DNA of 43,492 bases, from contig JANNHP010000156.1 of NCBI GenBank assembly GCA_031404455.1, positions 1 through 43,492 of the forward strand, written 5' to 3'. Below the pieces are notes generated by a model. The model was not told where the DNA came from. It saw only the letters and a program-made list of their open reading frames with translations, and did no database searches. The translations under genes and the position numbers were made by a program. Positions 33,367 to 40,274 of this stretch are shown here, piece by piece. How positions within the stretch are numbered: the first letter of the stretch is position 1; each line of letters opens with the position of its first letter. This DNA is from JANNHP01 sp031404455 (GTDB lineage: Bacteria > Planctomycetota > JAJSAM01 > JAJVHW01).

Positions 33367-33415
33367 TCCGCCCCCCGCGTCGCGGGGGGCGGAGTGGCGG
33401 CCGGCGACCGGCCGC
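33367..33415. terminator. Two strong hairpins between convergent genes
   Basis: TCCGCCCCCCGCG (33367-33379) faces CGCGGGGGGCGGA (33381-33393), a perfect stem, and GCGGCCGG/CCGGCCGC (33397-33415) forms a second. They separate DUF3494 gene 2 from the glycine-zipper gene and probably stop transcription from both sides. Confidence 0.65.
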
Positions 33416-33428
33416 GGGGGACGCGCTG

Positions 33429-33587
33429 CTACTTGTCCATCTCGTTGCCGATGACGTACCCGCCGACCGCCCCTGCGCCCGCGCCGATGAGCGCGCCGGT
33501 CTGGGCGTCGGTCTTGCAACCGCCGAGCGCGAGAAGCGCCGGCGCGACGAACACGGCGAGGACTGCGAGTCGTATCCACTTCGTCAT
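33429..33587 (-). CDS. Glycine-zipper small lipoprotein (copy 2)
   Basis: 52 residues: signal WIRLAVLAVFVAPALLALGGC, mature GALIGAGAGAVGGYVIGNEMDK. It differs from copy 1 (27930-28088) in the signal N-terminus and in KTDAQT versus KNNAQN, while the zipper part is nearly unchanged, indicating duplication under selection. GGAGGA lies about six bases before ATG 33587. The GxxxG pattern suggests oligomerisation in the outer membrane; the role is inferred from related stress-induced peptides. Confidence 0.85.
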   Translation of the reverse strand: MTKWIRLAVLAVFVAPALLALGGCKTDAQTGALIGAGAGAVGGYVIGNEMDK

Positions 33588-33604
33588 GACGGGTTCCTCC
33601 AGAG

Positions 33605-33691
33605 GGCCGCGCGCGATGCGCGTGGCCGGTGACGGGCGCTCGACCACGCGAGCGCGGCGGGCCGGGACCGGCTCGCCCGATCGACGCTTCG
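33605..33691 (-). promoter_or_regulatory. Leader hairpin and conserved 14-mer upstream of glycine-zipper gene 2
   Basis: GGCC (33605-33608) can pair with GGCC (33624-33627) and CGCG arms pair inside, just upstream of the ribosome-binding site. CGAAGCGTCGATCG (minus strand, 33691-33678) repeats the 14-mer found before copy 1 with one change and nearly the same distance to the start codon. Confidence 0.35.
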
Positions 33692-33713
33692 TAATGAGAT
33701 GTCCTGGCCCGGA

Positions 33714-33956
33714 CTACGCGGGCTTCTTGGCGAACAGCAGGATGGCGCCGACGGCGATGCCGGCGACGCCGGCCCAGACGGGCACGTTCACGGTCTCCCG
33801 GTCCTTCCACGACAGGTCCGCCACTCCGATGTCCAGGTCGTGGGTCTCGGTGACGTACGTGAAGCTTCCGTAGGCGAGGCCGAGCACGCCGGCCGCGATC
33901 AGCACGATCGCGACGATGTTCAGCGAGTTCCCCCTGAGGCCGGCGACGGCGCTCAC
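33714..33956 (-). CDS. DUF3185-like small membrane protein
   Basis: 80 residues with two membrane helices, IVAIVLIAAGVLGLAYGSF and VWAGVAGIAVGAILLFA, around a polar segment with TYVTETHDLDIGVADLSWKD and ETVNVP. The THD and ETVN(I/V)P motifs and the length match the DUF3185 family. Its start overlaps the stop of the Lmo0937-like gene (ATGA, 33953-33956), so it is translationally coupled and driven by promoter site 5. The function of the family is unknown. Confidence 0.85.
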   Translation of the reverse strand: MSAVAGLRGNSLNIVAIVLIAAGVLGLAYGSFTYVTETHDLDIGVADLSWKDRETVNVPVWAGVAGIAVGAILLFAKKPA

Positions 33957-34102
33957 GCGATCCTCTTCCCGCGGATGACGCGGAGCGCGACGACGACGAG
34001 GGCGACCACGAGCAGCACGTGGATGAAGCCGCCCAGCGTGTAGGACGTGACGAGACCGAGCAGCCAGAGGATGATCAGCACGACGATCAGAGTCTCGAGC
34101 AT
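33953..34102 (-). CDS. Lmo0937-family small membrane protein (copy 2)
   Basis: 49 residues, two hydrophobic helices (LIVVLIILWLLGLVTSYTL and FIHVLLVVALVVVALRVI) and a basic end RGKRIA. It is nearly identical to copy 1 at 28269-28418. It is first in an operon with the coupled DUF3185 gene, with promoter site 5 upstream and a predicted leader of about 118 bases. The activity of the family is unknown. Confidence 0.88.
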   Translation of the reverse strand: MLETLIVVLIILWLLGLVTSYTLGGFIHVLLVVALVVVALRVIRGKRIA

Positions 34103-34226
34103 GGCAGCCGCCTTCCTCGTCGCAAGGACGCGACGAATCGAACGCCCGCGCCGCCGCGTGACGCGCGGAGCGGGCCGAGCGAGTGATCGCGCCGGCATTC
34201 CCGGCGCGGACACGTCACGCTCCGGC

Positions 34227-34271
34227 AGCGTACGCCGCCCCCCGGCGGGCCGCGATGGGGCCGAACCCTAC
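34227..34271 (-). promoter_or_regulatory. Box-plus-minus-10 promoter, site 5 (for Lmo0937-like/DUF3185 operon)
   Basis: On the minus strand GTAGGGTTCGGCCCCAT (34271-34255) is followed by 21 bases and GTACGCT, with TACGCT at 34232-34227. The gap 34103-34303 holds nothing else that I can support. Confidence 0.75.
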
Positions 34272-34303
34272 CCGGCGCCGGGCGCGTCCGGCGACGAGAC
34301 GGA

Positions 34304-35536
34304 TCACGGCGACGCGGGGGCGGAGGGATCGAGGTCGAGGGACGGCGCACCGTCCTCGTCCGCCGCCCCGGGCGTCGCGGGCAGCGGGACGTCGACGTGC
34401 GGTTCCCCGCGGATGACCGTCTTCTCGACGGCGCGCTCGCGTTCGGTGCCGACCGACGCCGCGAGCGCGGTGTGGTCGGTGACCACGTCCGTGCCGAGGT
34501 ACTTGCTCAGCCAGATCCTCTCGACGATCGGATACGCCGCGACCAGCGGAAGGACGAGGACCGCGCCGAGGATGCCCTGGAGCAGACCGCCGACGAGGAG
34601 CGCCAGCATCACGGAGAGCGTCGAGAGACGCAGGTTGCGTCCGTACACGCGCGGCGCGATGAAGTAGACCTCGGCGAGGTGATAGAGCAGGTACGCCACG
34701 AGAACGACCCCCGCGGCGAAGGGAGAGACGGTCAGGGCGAGCAGCGTGGCGGGAACCGTCATCGCGATCGTTCCGAGGATGGGCAGGACGTCGAGGATCG
34801 CCGCGGCGAGCGAGAGGGGGAGCGCCGCCGGGACGCCGAGGATCGACAGCACGACGAACGCGTAGACGCCGCAGAGCACGGACGTGATGAACTGGCCCCG
34901 CACGTACGAACGCACGACCTCGGTGACCGCGGGCGCGGTCTCGGCGACGCGCCGCCGGTGGCGCCGCGGGACGTAGCTGAGGAGCCACGTGTAGGTGCGT
35001 TTGCCGTCGACGAGGAGGTAGAACGCCAGCATCAGGACGACGACGACGCCGGCGAGGATCTCGACGGCGATCCGGCCCCACACCAGCGGCCTCGCGAACC
35101 ACTCGCGCACCTCGGGCGCGTCGGGCAGCGCCAGGACCTGGCTCAGGAGCGCGTTGAGGAGCGGCGAGTCGGGCGGGAAGTCACGCTGGATGCGTTCGCG
35201 GGTTCCCTCGAAGTCCCTGACGAGTACGCCGATCTCCGAGGCGAGCGGCGGCACGATCACCACCACGCCGGCGCCGACGACGCAGAGCACCGCGAGCGCG
35301 ACCACGATGACGGCGGTCGGGCGCTCGAGACCCCGCCGCTCGAGCCGCCGGACGGCGGGATCGAGCGTCAGCGCGAGCAGCACCGCGACGATGAAGATCA
35401 GGAACGCGAGCCAGAGCTTGACCGCGATCGCGACGACGACGATCGCGATGACCACCCGGACGATGGTGGACGCGGGGATGTGGACGTCGAGCCGGCGCGT
35501 CTCTCGGGCGGGGCGCTTCGCGGGTGGACGGCTCAT
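34304..35536 (-). CDS. AI-2E family transporter (PerM/YdiK/TqsA type)
   Basis: 410 residues. The N-terminal helix pair is IVRVVIAIVVVAIAVKLWLAFLIF; the family hallmark region is FLIFIVAVLLALTLDPAVRRLERRG. A soluble segment (about 100-155, VRDFEGTRERIQRDFP) precedes the remaining helices, including RGQFITSVLCGVYAFVVLSILGVP, AAILDVLPILGTIAMTVPATLLAL and the Pro-rich VYFIAPRVYGRNLRLSTLSVMLALLVGG. The family includes the AI-2 exporter TqsA, but many members move other solutes or ions. The C-terminus has an acidic soluble tail. Promoter site 6 lies just upstream, linking it to the small-gene regulon. Confidence 0.9.
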   Translation of the reverse strand: MSRPPAKRPARETRRLDVHIPASTIVRVVIAIVVVAIAVKLWLAFLIFIVAVLLALTLDPAVRRLERRGLERPTAVIVVALAVLCVVGAGVVVIVPPLASEIGVLVRDFEGTRERIQRDFPPDSPLLNALLSQVLALPDAPEVREWFARPLVWGRIAVEILAGVVVVLMLAFYLLVDGKRTYTWLLSYVPRRHRRRVAETAPAVTEVVRSYVRGQFITSVLCGVYAFVVLSILGVPAALPLSLAAAILDVLPILGTIAMTVPATLLALTVSPFAAGVVLVAYLLYHLAEVYFIAPRVYGRNLRLSTLSVMLALLVGGLLQGILGAVLVLPLVAAYPIVERIWLSKYLGTDVVTDHTALAASVGTERERAVEKTVIRGEPHVDVPLPATPGAADEDGAPSLDLDPSAPASP

Positions 35537-35590
35537 CGGGAGTGGATCCTCGCTCGGGCGACGCGGAGGCTCAGGGCAAGTCTCGATCGC

Positions 35591-35635
35591 AGGCTATGAG
35601 CGGCGCCACCGGGGCGAGATGGGGTGGAACCCCAC
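35591..35635 (-). promoter_or_regulatory. Box-plus-minus-10 promoter, site 6 (for the AI-2E family gene)
   Basis: On the minus strand GTGGGGTTCCACCCCAT (35635-35619) is followed by 21 bases and ATAGCCT, with TAGCCT at 35596-35591. This box contains a perfect palindrome GGGGT-tcc-ACCCC, which shows the dyad symmetry of the motif. The predicted leader is about 48 bases. Confidence 0.75.
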
Positions 35636-35685
35636 CTCAGCCCGGGACCGTCCGCTCCGACCGGGACCGGCCTTCGCGCCGAGGG

Positions 35686-35731
35686 GTAGGGTTCGGCCCC
35701 ATGGCGGACGCGATCTCGCCTCGTTTACGGT
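35686..35731 (+). promoter_or_regulatory. Box-plus-minus-10 promoter, site 7 (for entericidin-like gene 1)
   Basis: GTAGGGTTCGGCCCCAT (35686-35702) is followed by TACGGT at 35726-35731; the spacing is one base longer than at the other seven sites. It is back-to-back with site 6. The predicted leader before ATG 35884 is long, about 146 bases. The rest of the gap 35537-35883 shows nothing else. Confidence 0.65.
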
Positions 35732-35883
35732 GCCGCTGCGCGACGCCGCTTCGACGGCTGCGAGCAGATCTCCCGTTTCCAGCCGCCCTCGGACGCACGA
35801 CGCACCCTCGCGCCCGCCGGCGAATCCGCAGCGACGACAGTCAGCCCGATCCCGGACCCGGAACCCACTGAGGAGATCTCGCC

Positions 35884-36054
35884 ATGAGCATCGCGAAGAA
35901 GTCGGTCGTCCTCGTCCTGTCGACGGCGCTCCTCGCCGGCGGACTCTGCGCCTGCGACAAGAGCGGCGACACGCCCGGCCAGAAGCTCGACAAGGCCCTC
36001 GACAAGACGGGCGAGACGGTGAAGGACGCGGGCGAGGCGATCAAGCCGAGGTAG
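35884..36054 (+). CDS. Entericidin-like small lipoprotein 1
   Basis: 56 residues from ATG 35884 (GAGGAG upstream). A signal with lipobox-like LCAC (mature end at Cys24) is followed by a charged amphipathic helix DKSGDTPGQKLDKALDKTGE and VKDAGEAIKPR, the layout of entericidin/EcnA-B and related stress lipopeptides. The match is weaker than for the next gene because the mature part is longer and more acidic. It is too short for the usual domain searches; the lipobox, ribosome-binding site and box promoter support it. Confidence 0.72.
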   Translation: MSIAKKSVVLVLSTALLAGGLCACDKSGDTPGQKLDKALDKTGETVKDAGEAIKPR

Positions 36055-36101
36055 CGGCGCGCCGTCCCGGCTCCGCGGCCCGCGCCGACTCGCGCCCGCC
36101 G

Positions 36102-36146
36102 GTCGGGTTCCACCCCATTCCTCGGGCGCCGTTCGCTGCCTATCGT
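36102..36146 (+). promoter_or_regulatory. Box-plus-minus-10 promoter, site 8 (for entericidin-like gene 2)
   Basis: GTCGGGTTCCACCCCAT (36102-36118) is followed by 21 bases and CTATCGT, with TATCGT at 36141-36146. The predicted transcript starts about 15 bases before ATG 36168, which leaves just room for GGAGGA. This is the clearest promoter of the set because box, -10, ribosome-binding site and start are tightly ordered. Confidence 0.78.
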
Positions 36147-36167
36147 GCGAACCCGGAGGAACGAAGC

Positions 36168-36308
36168 ATGCGAAGGATCAGGTTGCTGCTCTGTGTCGTG
36201 GCGCTGGCGTCGTTCGGCGCCGCCGTCGCCGGATGCAACACGACCGAAGGCTTCGGCAAGGACCTCGAATCCGGCGGCAGGGCGATCAAGGACTCGGCCG
36301 CACGCTAG
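36168..36308 (+). CDS. Entericidin A/B family lipoprotein
   Basis: 46 residues. Signal RIRLLLCVVALASFGAAVAGC has a clear lipobox (AVAGC, Cys22), and the mature part NTTEGFGKDLESGGRAIKDSA matches the entericidin pattern NTxxGxGxDxxxxGxxIxxxA. Entericidins are small stationary-phase or osmotic-stress lipoproteins in proteobacteria; the E. coli pair acts as toxin and antidote. Here the two entericidin-like genes sit 114 bases apart, each with its own box promoter, so a paired function is possible but unproven. Confidence 0.85.
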   Translation: MRRIRLLLCVVALASFGAAVAGCNTTEGFGKDLESGGRAIKDSAAR

Positions 36309-36333
36309 GAACGCAGACGAGCCGGATCGTCGC

Positions 36334-36810
36334 CTACCCGCAGCCGCCGCCCTTCGCCTGCATCTCGGCCATGCGGCGGTCCATCTCCTCGGGCGGCACG
36401 TCCTCGACGTGGGTCGCGACGGTCCACTGGTGGCCGAAGGGGTCGGTCAGCGTGCCGGAGCGGTCGCCGTAGAACTGGTTCGCGAGCGGACGGACCACGG
36501 TGCCGCCCGCGGCGATCGCACGGTTGAACATGCTGTCCGCGTCCGTCACGTAGAGGCAGAGGCTCATCGGCGAGCCGCCGAGCGTCTTCGGCGACTTGGC
36601 GCCCATCTCGGGGAACTCGTCCGCCATCATGATTCGCGAGTCGCCGATCTGGATCTCGGCGTGCATGACCTTGCCGCCGGGGCCGCCCATGCGCATGAGC
36701 TCCTCGGCGCCGAACGCGTTCTTGTAGTAGTCGAGCGCCGCGGCGGCGCCTCCGACGATCAGGTACGGCGTCGCGGTGTGGTGTCCGTCGGGAATGGGCT
36801 TCACGGGCAT
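36334..36810 (-). CDS. VOC-family (PhnB-like) protein
   Basis: 158 residues from ATG 36810, with GAGGAGGAA just upstream. It is of the PhnB/glyoxalase type: TPYLIVGGAAAALDYYKNAFGAEE, then MHAEIQIGDSRIMMADEFPE, LCLYVTDADSMFNRAIAAGG and FYGDRSGTLTDPFGHQWTVATH. The DPFGHxW motif is typical of this subgroup. The two beta-alpha-beta-beta-beta halves are complete. The C-terminal extension EDVPPEEMDRRMAEM is common in the family. The substrate is unknown. It is monocistronic and convergent with the entericidin gene. Confidence 0.88.
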   Translation of the reverse strand: MPVKPIPDGHHTATPYLIVGGAAAALDYYKNAFGAEELMRMGGPGGKVMHAEIQIGDSRIMMADEFPEMGAKSPKTLGGSPMSLCLYVTDADSMFNRAIAAGGTVVRPLANQFYGDRSGTLTDPFGHQWTVATHVEDVPPEEMDRRMAEMQAKGGGCG

Positions 36811-36942
36811 CGTCAGTTCCTCCTCGAGACCTGGTGATCGCGGCGGAGCCTAACCGCCCAGGGTGGGGAAGGGAACTGCCGGATCCTGCGCGGTGCCGCC
36901 GTCGCCGCGTGACGCGAATTCGCCGGGCGCGCGCCCCCGAAC

Positions 36943-36948
36943 TAGCAT
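36943..36948 (+). promoter_or_regulatory. Probable -10 TAGCAT of the prfB operon
   Basis: TAGCAT ends seven bases before ATG 36956 and there is no ribosome-binding site between, so the prfB mRNA is probably leaderless or nearly so. Confidence 0.45.
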
Positions 36949-36955
36949 CGCGCCC

Positions 36956-38066
36956 ATGTCCGACGCCCACACCAAGGTCACGAACCTCGTCGCGCGCTTG
37001 AAGGCTCTCCAGGAGAGTCTTTGACGCGCCCGCAGGGCTGGCATCGATCGCGAAGCTGGAGAGTGAGATGGGAGAGCCGGGCTTCTGGGACAACCAGGAG
37101 CGGCGGCAGAAGGCCGTCGGCGAGCTGAAGTTCCTGAAGGGCCGCATCACGCCCGTCGTCCAGATGGCGCGCGAGGCGGAGGACCTCGAGGTGCTCGTCG
37201 AGATGGCCGAGGAGGCGAAGGACGAGAAGGAGCTCGCGTCCGCCGAAGCCGACGTCGAGAAGCTCACGAAGCGGCTCGACGACATCGAGTTCAAGCTCGC
37301 CATGTCGGACCCGCACGACGTGCTCCCGTGCTTCGTCACGTTCCACGCGGGCGCCGGCGGCACCGACGCGGCCGACTGGGCCGCGATGCTCGCGCGCATG
37401 TACGCGCGCTACGCCGAGCGCATGGGCTGGACCGTCGAGGAGCTCGACATGACGCCGGCCGAGGAGGCGGGCTTCCGCCGCGCGACGTACAAGGTCACGG
37501 GCGACTGGGCGTTCGGCTACCTGAAGAACGAGATCGGCGTGCACCGGCTCGTGCGCATGTCGCCGTTCGACGCGGCACACCGGCGGCAGACGTCGTTCGC
37601 GTCGGTCGACGTGTCGCCCGAACTCGAAGAGGGCGAGATCGAGATCGATGACAAGGACATCCGGGTGGACACGTTCCGGGCCGGCGGCGCCGGCGGCCAG
37701 CACGTGAACAAGACCGAGTCGGCCATCCGGATCACGCACATCCCGACGGGGATCGTCGTGCAGTGCCAGAACGAGCGCAGCCAGCACAAGAACAAGCGCG
37801 CGGCGATGGGCATGCTCGAGGCGAAGCTCTACCAGCTCCGCCAGACCGAGAAGGACAAGGAGCTGAAGAAGGCCTACGGTGAGAAGGCCGAGATCGACTT
37901 CGGCTACCAGATCCGTTCCTACGTGCTCGCGCCGTATCAGCAGGTGAAGGACCTTCGCACCGACCACCAGTCTTCGGACGTGCAGGGGATACTCGACGGC
38001 GACATCCAGGCGTTCATCGACGCGCACATGCGCGACCGCCCCGGCGGTTCGGCCTCGAGGTCCTAG
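36956..38066 (+). CDS. prfB: Peptide chain release factor 2, expressed by programmed +1 frameshift
   Basis: The protein has 369 residues: 22 codons from ATG 36956 (MSDAHTKVTNLVARLKALQE..) end at TGA 37022-37024; slipping by one base at CTT-TGA continues as DAPAGLASIAKLES into the main frame to 38066. The length matches RF2. Domain 2 carries the stop-codon tripeptide SPF (about residues 202-204, in RLVRMSPFDAAHRR), which reads UGA and UAA, and domain 3 carries GGQ (about 246-248, in GGAGGQHVNKTESAI) for peptidyl-tRNA hydrolysis. Low RF2 favours frameshifting at its own UGA codon, so synthesis is autoregulated, as known in E. coli. purH follows six bases after the ribosome-binding site. Confidence 0.95.
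37011..37025 (+). promoter_or_regulatory. Programmed +1 frameshift site of prfB
   Basis: AGGAGAGTCTTTGAC holds an internal Shine-Dalgarno-like AGGAG (37011-37015), three bases, then the slippery CTT and in-frame TGA followed by C, the same layout as the classic RF2 site AGGGGGTATCTTTGAC. All elements are present; the spacing matches to the base. Confidence 0.93.
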
Positions 38067-38077
38067 AGGAGATGGCC

Positions 38078-39643
38078 ATGAAAGTCAGGCGTGCGCTGCT
38101 CTCCGTCTCCGACAAGACCGGCATCGTCGAGTTCGCCCGGGGTCTCGCCGAGATGGACGTGGAGATCCTCTCGACCGGCGGCACCGCGAGCCTCCTGCGG
38201 TCGTCCGGCGTGAAGGTCCGCGACGTGGCCGAGGTGACCGGCTTCCCCGAGATGATGGACGGCCGCGTCAAGACGCTCCACCCGAAGGTCCACGGCGCCC
38301 TCCTCGGCCTGCGCGGGAAGGAGGAGCACCTCACCGCCATGGCGGAGCACGGCATCCAGCCGATCGACCTGCTCTGTGTGAACCTCTACCCGTTCGAGCA
38401 GACGGTCGCGAAGCAGGACTGCACGTTCGAAGACGCGATCGAGCACATCGACATCGGCGGCCCGGCGATGATCCGGTCGGCGTCGAAGAACTTCGGGAGC
38501 GTCGCTGTGGTGACGAACCCGCGGCGCTACGGCGAGATCCTCGACAAGCTGCGCTCGGGTGCCGGCTCGATCGACGAGGAGACGCTCCTCGACCTCGCGC
38601 GCGGCGCCTTCCGCATGACCGCGCGCTACGACGCCGCGATCGCGAACTTCCTCGCGGGCGAGCAGAAGGAGCTCTTCCCGTCGTTCGTGGCGCCCTTCTT
38701 CGAGAAGGAGCGCGACCTGCGCTACGGCGAGAACCCGTTCCAGAAGGCGGCGCTCTACACGGAGCGCGGCTCGGGCGGGCCGTCCGTCGCGGCGGGGGAA
38801 CTGCTCTGGGGCAAGGAGCTCTCGTTCAACAACATCCTCGACCTCGACGCGGCGCTCAGGATCGTGCGCGAGTTCGAGGAGCCGTGCGCGGTCGTCATCA
38901 AGCACACGAACCCGTGCGGCGCCGCCGTCGCAGCGACCACGGCGGAGGCCTTCGAGAAGGCGTACGCGGGCGATCCGGTCTCCGCGTTCGGCTGCGTGCT
39001 CGGCTTCAACCGGGTGGTCGACGGCGAGACCGCCGCGGCGATCGCCGTCCCCGAGCACTTCGTCGAGTGCATCCTGGCACCGGGGTTCGACGCCACGGCC
39101 ATCTCGACCCTCACCTCGAAGGTGAAGTGGGGCAAGAGCCTGCGTCTCCTCAAGGTCGGGAACCTCGCGTCGCCGCTCGGTCCGCGCGACCGCGACTTCC
39201 GGCGCATCATCGGCGGCGGGCTCATGCAGGAATACGACCAGCGCGTCTTCACCGACGACGGGACGCACGTCGCGTCGAAACGGTCGCCCTGCGACGCCGA
39301 GATGGCGGACATGACGTTCGCGTGGATCCTCGCGAAGCACGTCACGAGCAACTCGATCGTGCTCGCGAAGGACCGCGCGCTCGTCGGCGTCGGCGCCGGT
39401 CAGATGAGCCGCGTCGATGCGGCGGACATCGCCGTCAGGAAAGCCGGTGAGCGGGCCCGCGGCGCGGCGCTCGCCTCCGACGCGTTCTTCCCGTTCGCCG
39501 ACGGGCTCCAGATCGCGCTCACGGCCGGCGTCACGTGCGCGATCGAACCCGGCGGCAGCAGGAACGACCACGACGTGATCGCCGCGGCCGACGCGGCGGG
39601 CGCATCGCTCGTGTTCACCGGAATGCGTCACTTCCGCCACTAG
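38078..39643 (+). CDS. purH: Bifunctional AICAR formyltransferase / IMP cyclohydrolase
   Basis: 521 residues from ATG 38078. AGGAG (38067-38071) is six bases before this ATG but zero before the alternative ATG 38072, so 38078 is preferred. The N-terminal MGS-like IMP cyclohydrolase domain (about 1-190) has LLSVSDKTGIVEFA, STGGTA, GFPEMMDGRVKTLHPKVHG and NLYPFE. The transformylase domain carries KHTNPCG (Lys-His near residue 275) and QMSRVDAA, and the usual C-terminal RHFRH. It catalyses the last two steps of purine synthesis. It is second in the prfB operon, overlapping the ribosome-binding region of the prfB stop. Confidence 0.97.
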   Translation: MKVRRALLSVSDKTGIVEFARGLAEMDVEILSTGGTASLLRSSGVKVRDVAEVTGFPEMMDGRVKTLHPKVHGALLGLRGKEEHLTAMAEHGIQPIDLLCVNLYPFEQTVAKQDCTFEDAIEHIDIGGPAMIRSASKNFGSVAVVTNPRRYGEILDKLRSGAGSIDEETLLDLARGAFRMTARYDAAIANFLAGEQKELFPSFVAPFFEKERDLRYGENPFQKAALYTERGSGGPSVAAGELLWGKELSFNNILDLDAALRIVREFEEPCAVVIKHTNPCGAAVAATTAEAFEKAYAGDPVSAFGCVLGFNRVVDGETAAAIAVPEHFVECILAPGFDATAISTLTSKVKWGKSLRLLKVGNLASPLGPRDRDFRRIIGGGLMQEYDQRVFTDDGTHVASKRSPCDAEMADMTFAWILAKHVTSNSIVLAKDRALVGVGAGQMSRVDAADIAVRKAGERARGAALASDAFFPFADGLQIALTAGVTCAIEPGGSRNDHDVIAAADAAGASLVFTGMRHFRH

Positions 39644-39647
39644 GCCG

Positions 39648-40091
39648 ATGACGGGGAGCCCGCCGCCGCTCGATGCCGAGGTCCGCCCCGCGCGGCCGGG
39701 CGTTCCCCTCGCGGTGACGTGCCTGACGATGCTCGTCGGCGCCGGGATGCTCGCGGCGATCTGCACCGGTGGAGTCGTGCTCGGCCTCGCCGAGAGCGCC
39801 GCTCCCCGCGTCGCCGCGGCGCGAGCCGTCCGGGCCGAGGCCGCGCGGGAACTCGGCCGGTCGGCGGACACGAAGTCGTTCCTCGACGACCTCGCCGCGC
39901 GACTCGACGCCTCCGCCCGCGGCGCGGGCGAGTTCCCCGAAACGCTCGACGAGGCGCCCCCGAAGGACCCGTGGGGCCGCGCGATCGAGTACACGCGCGC
40001 CGCGCCGAACCGCGCGCTGCTGCGCAGCGCGGGTCCCGACGGAAAGTTCGGGTCGAAGGACGACGTGCGGCGCGACGTCGTGCTGAAGTAG
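39648..40091 (+). CDS. Single-pass membrane protein with type II secretion pseudopilin (GspG)-like C-terminus
   Basis: 147 residues. One membrane helix at about 20-46 (PLAVTCLTMLVGAGMLAAIC) and an exported domain that ends PKDPWGRAIEYTR, LLRSAGPDGKFGSKDD, VRRDVVLK. The DPWGxxxxY and SxGPDGxxGxxDD stretches are the calcium-binding C-terminal motif of GspG-type major pseudopilins. There is no prepilin peptidase site, so it is a pseudopilin-derived protein and not a true one. It begins five bases after purH, so it is probably co-transcribed. Its last 34 bases recur at 43004-43037. Confidence 0.75.
   Translation: MTGSPPPLDAEVRPARPGVPLAVTCLTMLVGAGMLAAICTGGVVLGLAESAAPRVAAARAVRAEAARELGRSADTKSFLDDLAARLDASARGAGEFPETLDEAPPKDPWGRAIEYTRAAPNRALLRSAGPDGKFGSKDDVRRDVVLK
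40058..40091 (+). repeat. 34-bp direct repeat, left copy (3' end of the pseudopilin-like gene)
   Basis: GGACGACGTGCGGCGCGACG and the following 14 bases to the TAG stop recur at 43004-43037 with one mismatch, in the same orientation, 2946 bp away. Confidence 0.9.
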
Positions 40092-40274
40092 GGGTCTTCC
40101 CGGACCGACGCTCACCACCGCGAGAGAAACCGACCCATCGGCAGGCGCGGAGGTCGCGCGCGCATCGAGCGTTGCGCCGTCAGTGAGTTACGTCTGGGAA
40201 CGTCGCCGTCGCCGTTTCTCAAGTGGAGCGCCCGGTGCGAACGAGAAATCTGCAGAATCCCAATTGCAGAACCG

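Noticed and set aside
28572..36118. Reading the box in reverse as an ECF-type -35 (CGGAACC) or as a sigma-54 or heat-shock promoter
   Set aside because: The reverse reading would point away from every gene, no -24/-12 GG/GC pair exists, and the constant TAnnnT on the other side explains the data better.
40092..40274. Integrase attachment by a tRNA or an integrase gene beside the direct repeat
   Set aside because: No tRNA and no recombinase frame exists in or near the cassette, so only the repeat itself is reported.
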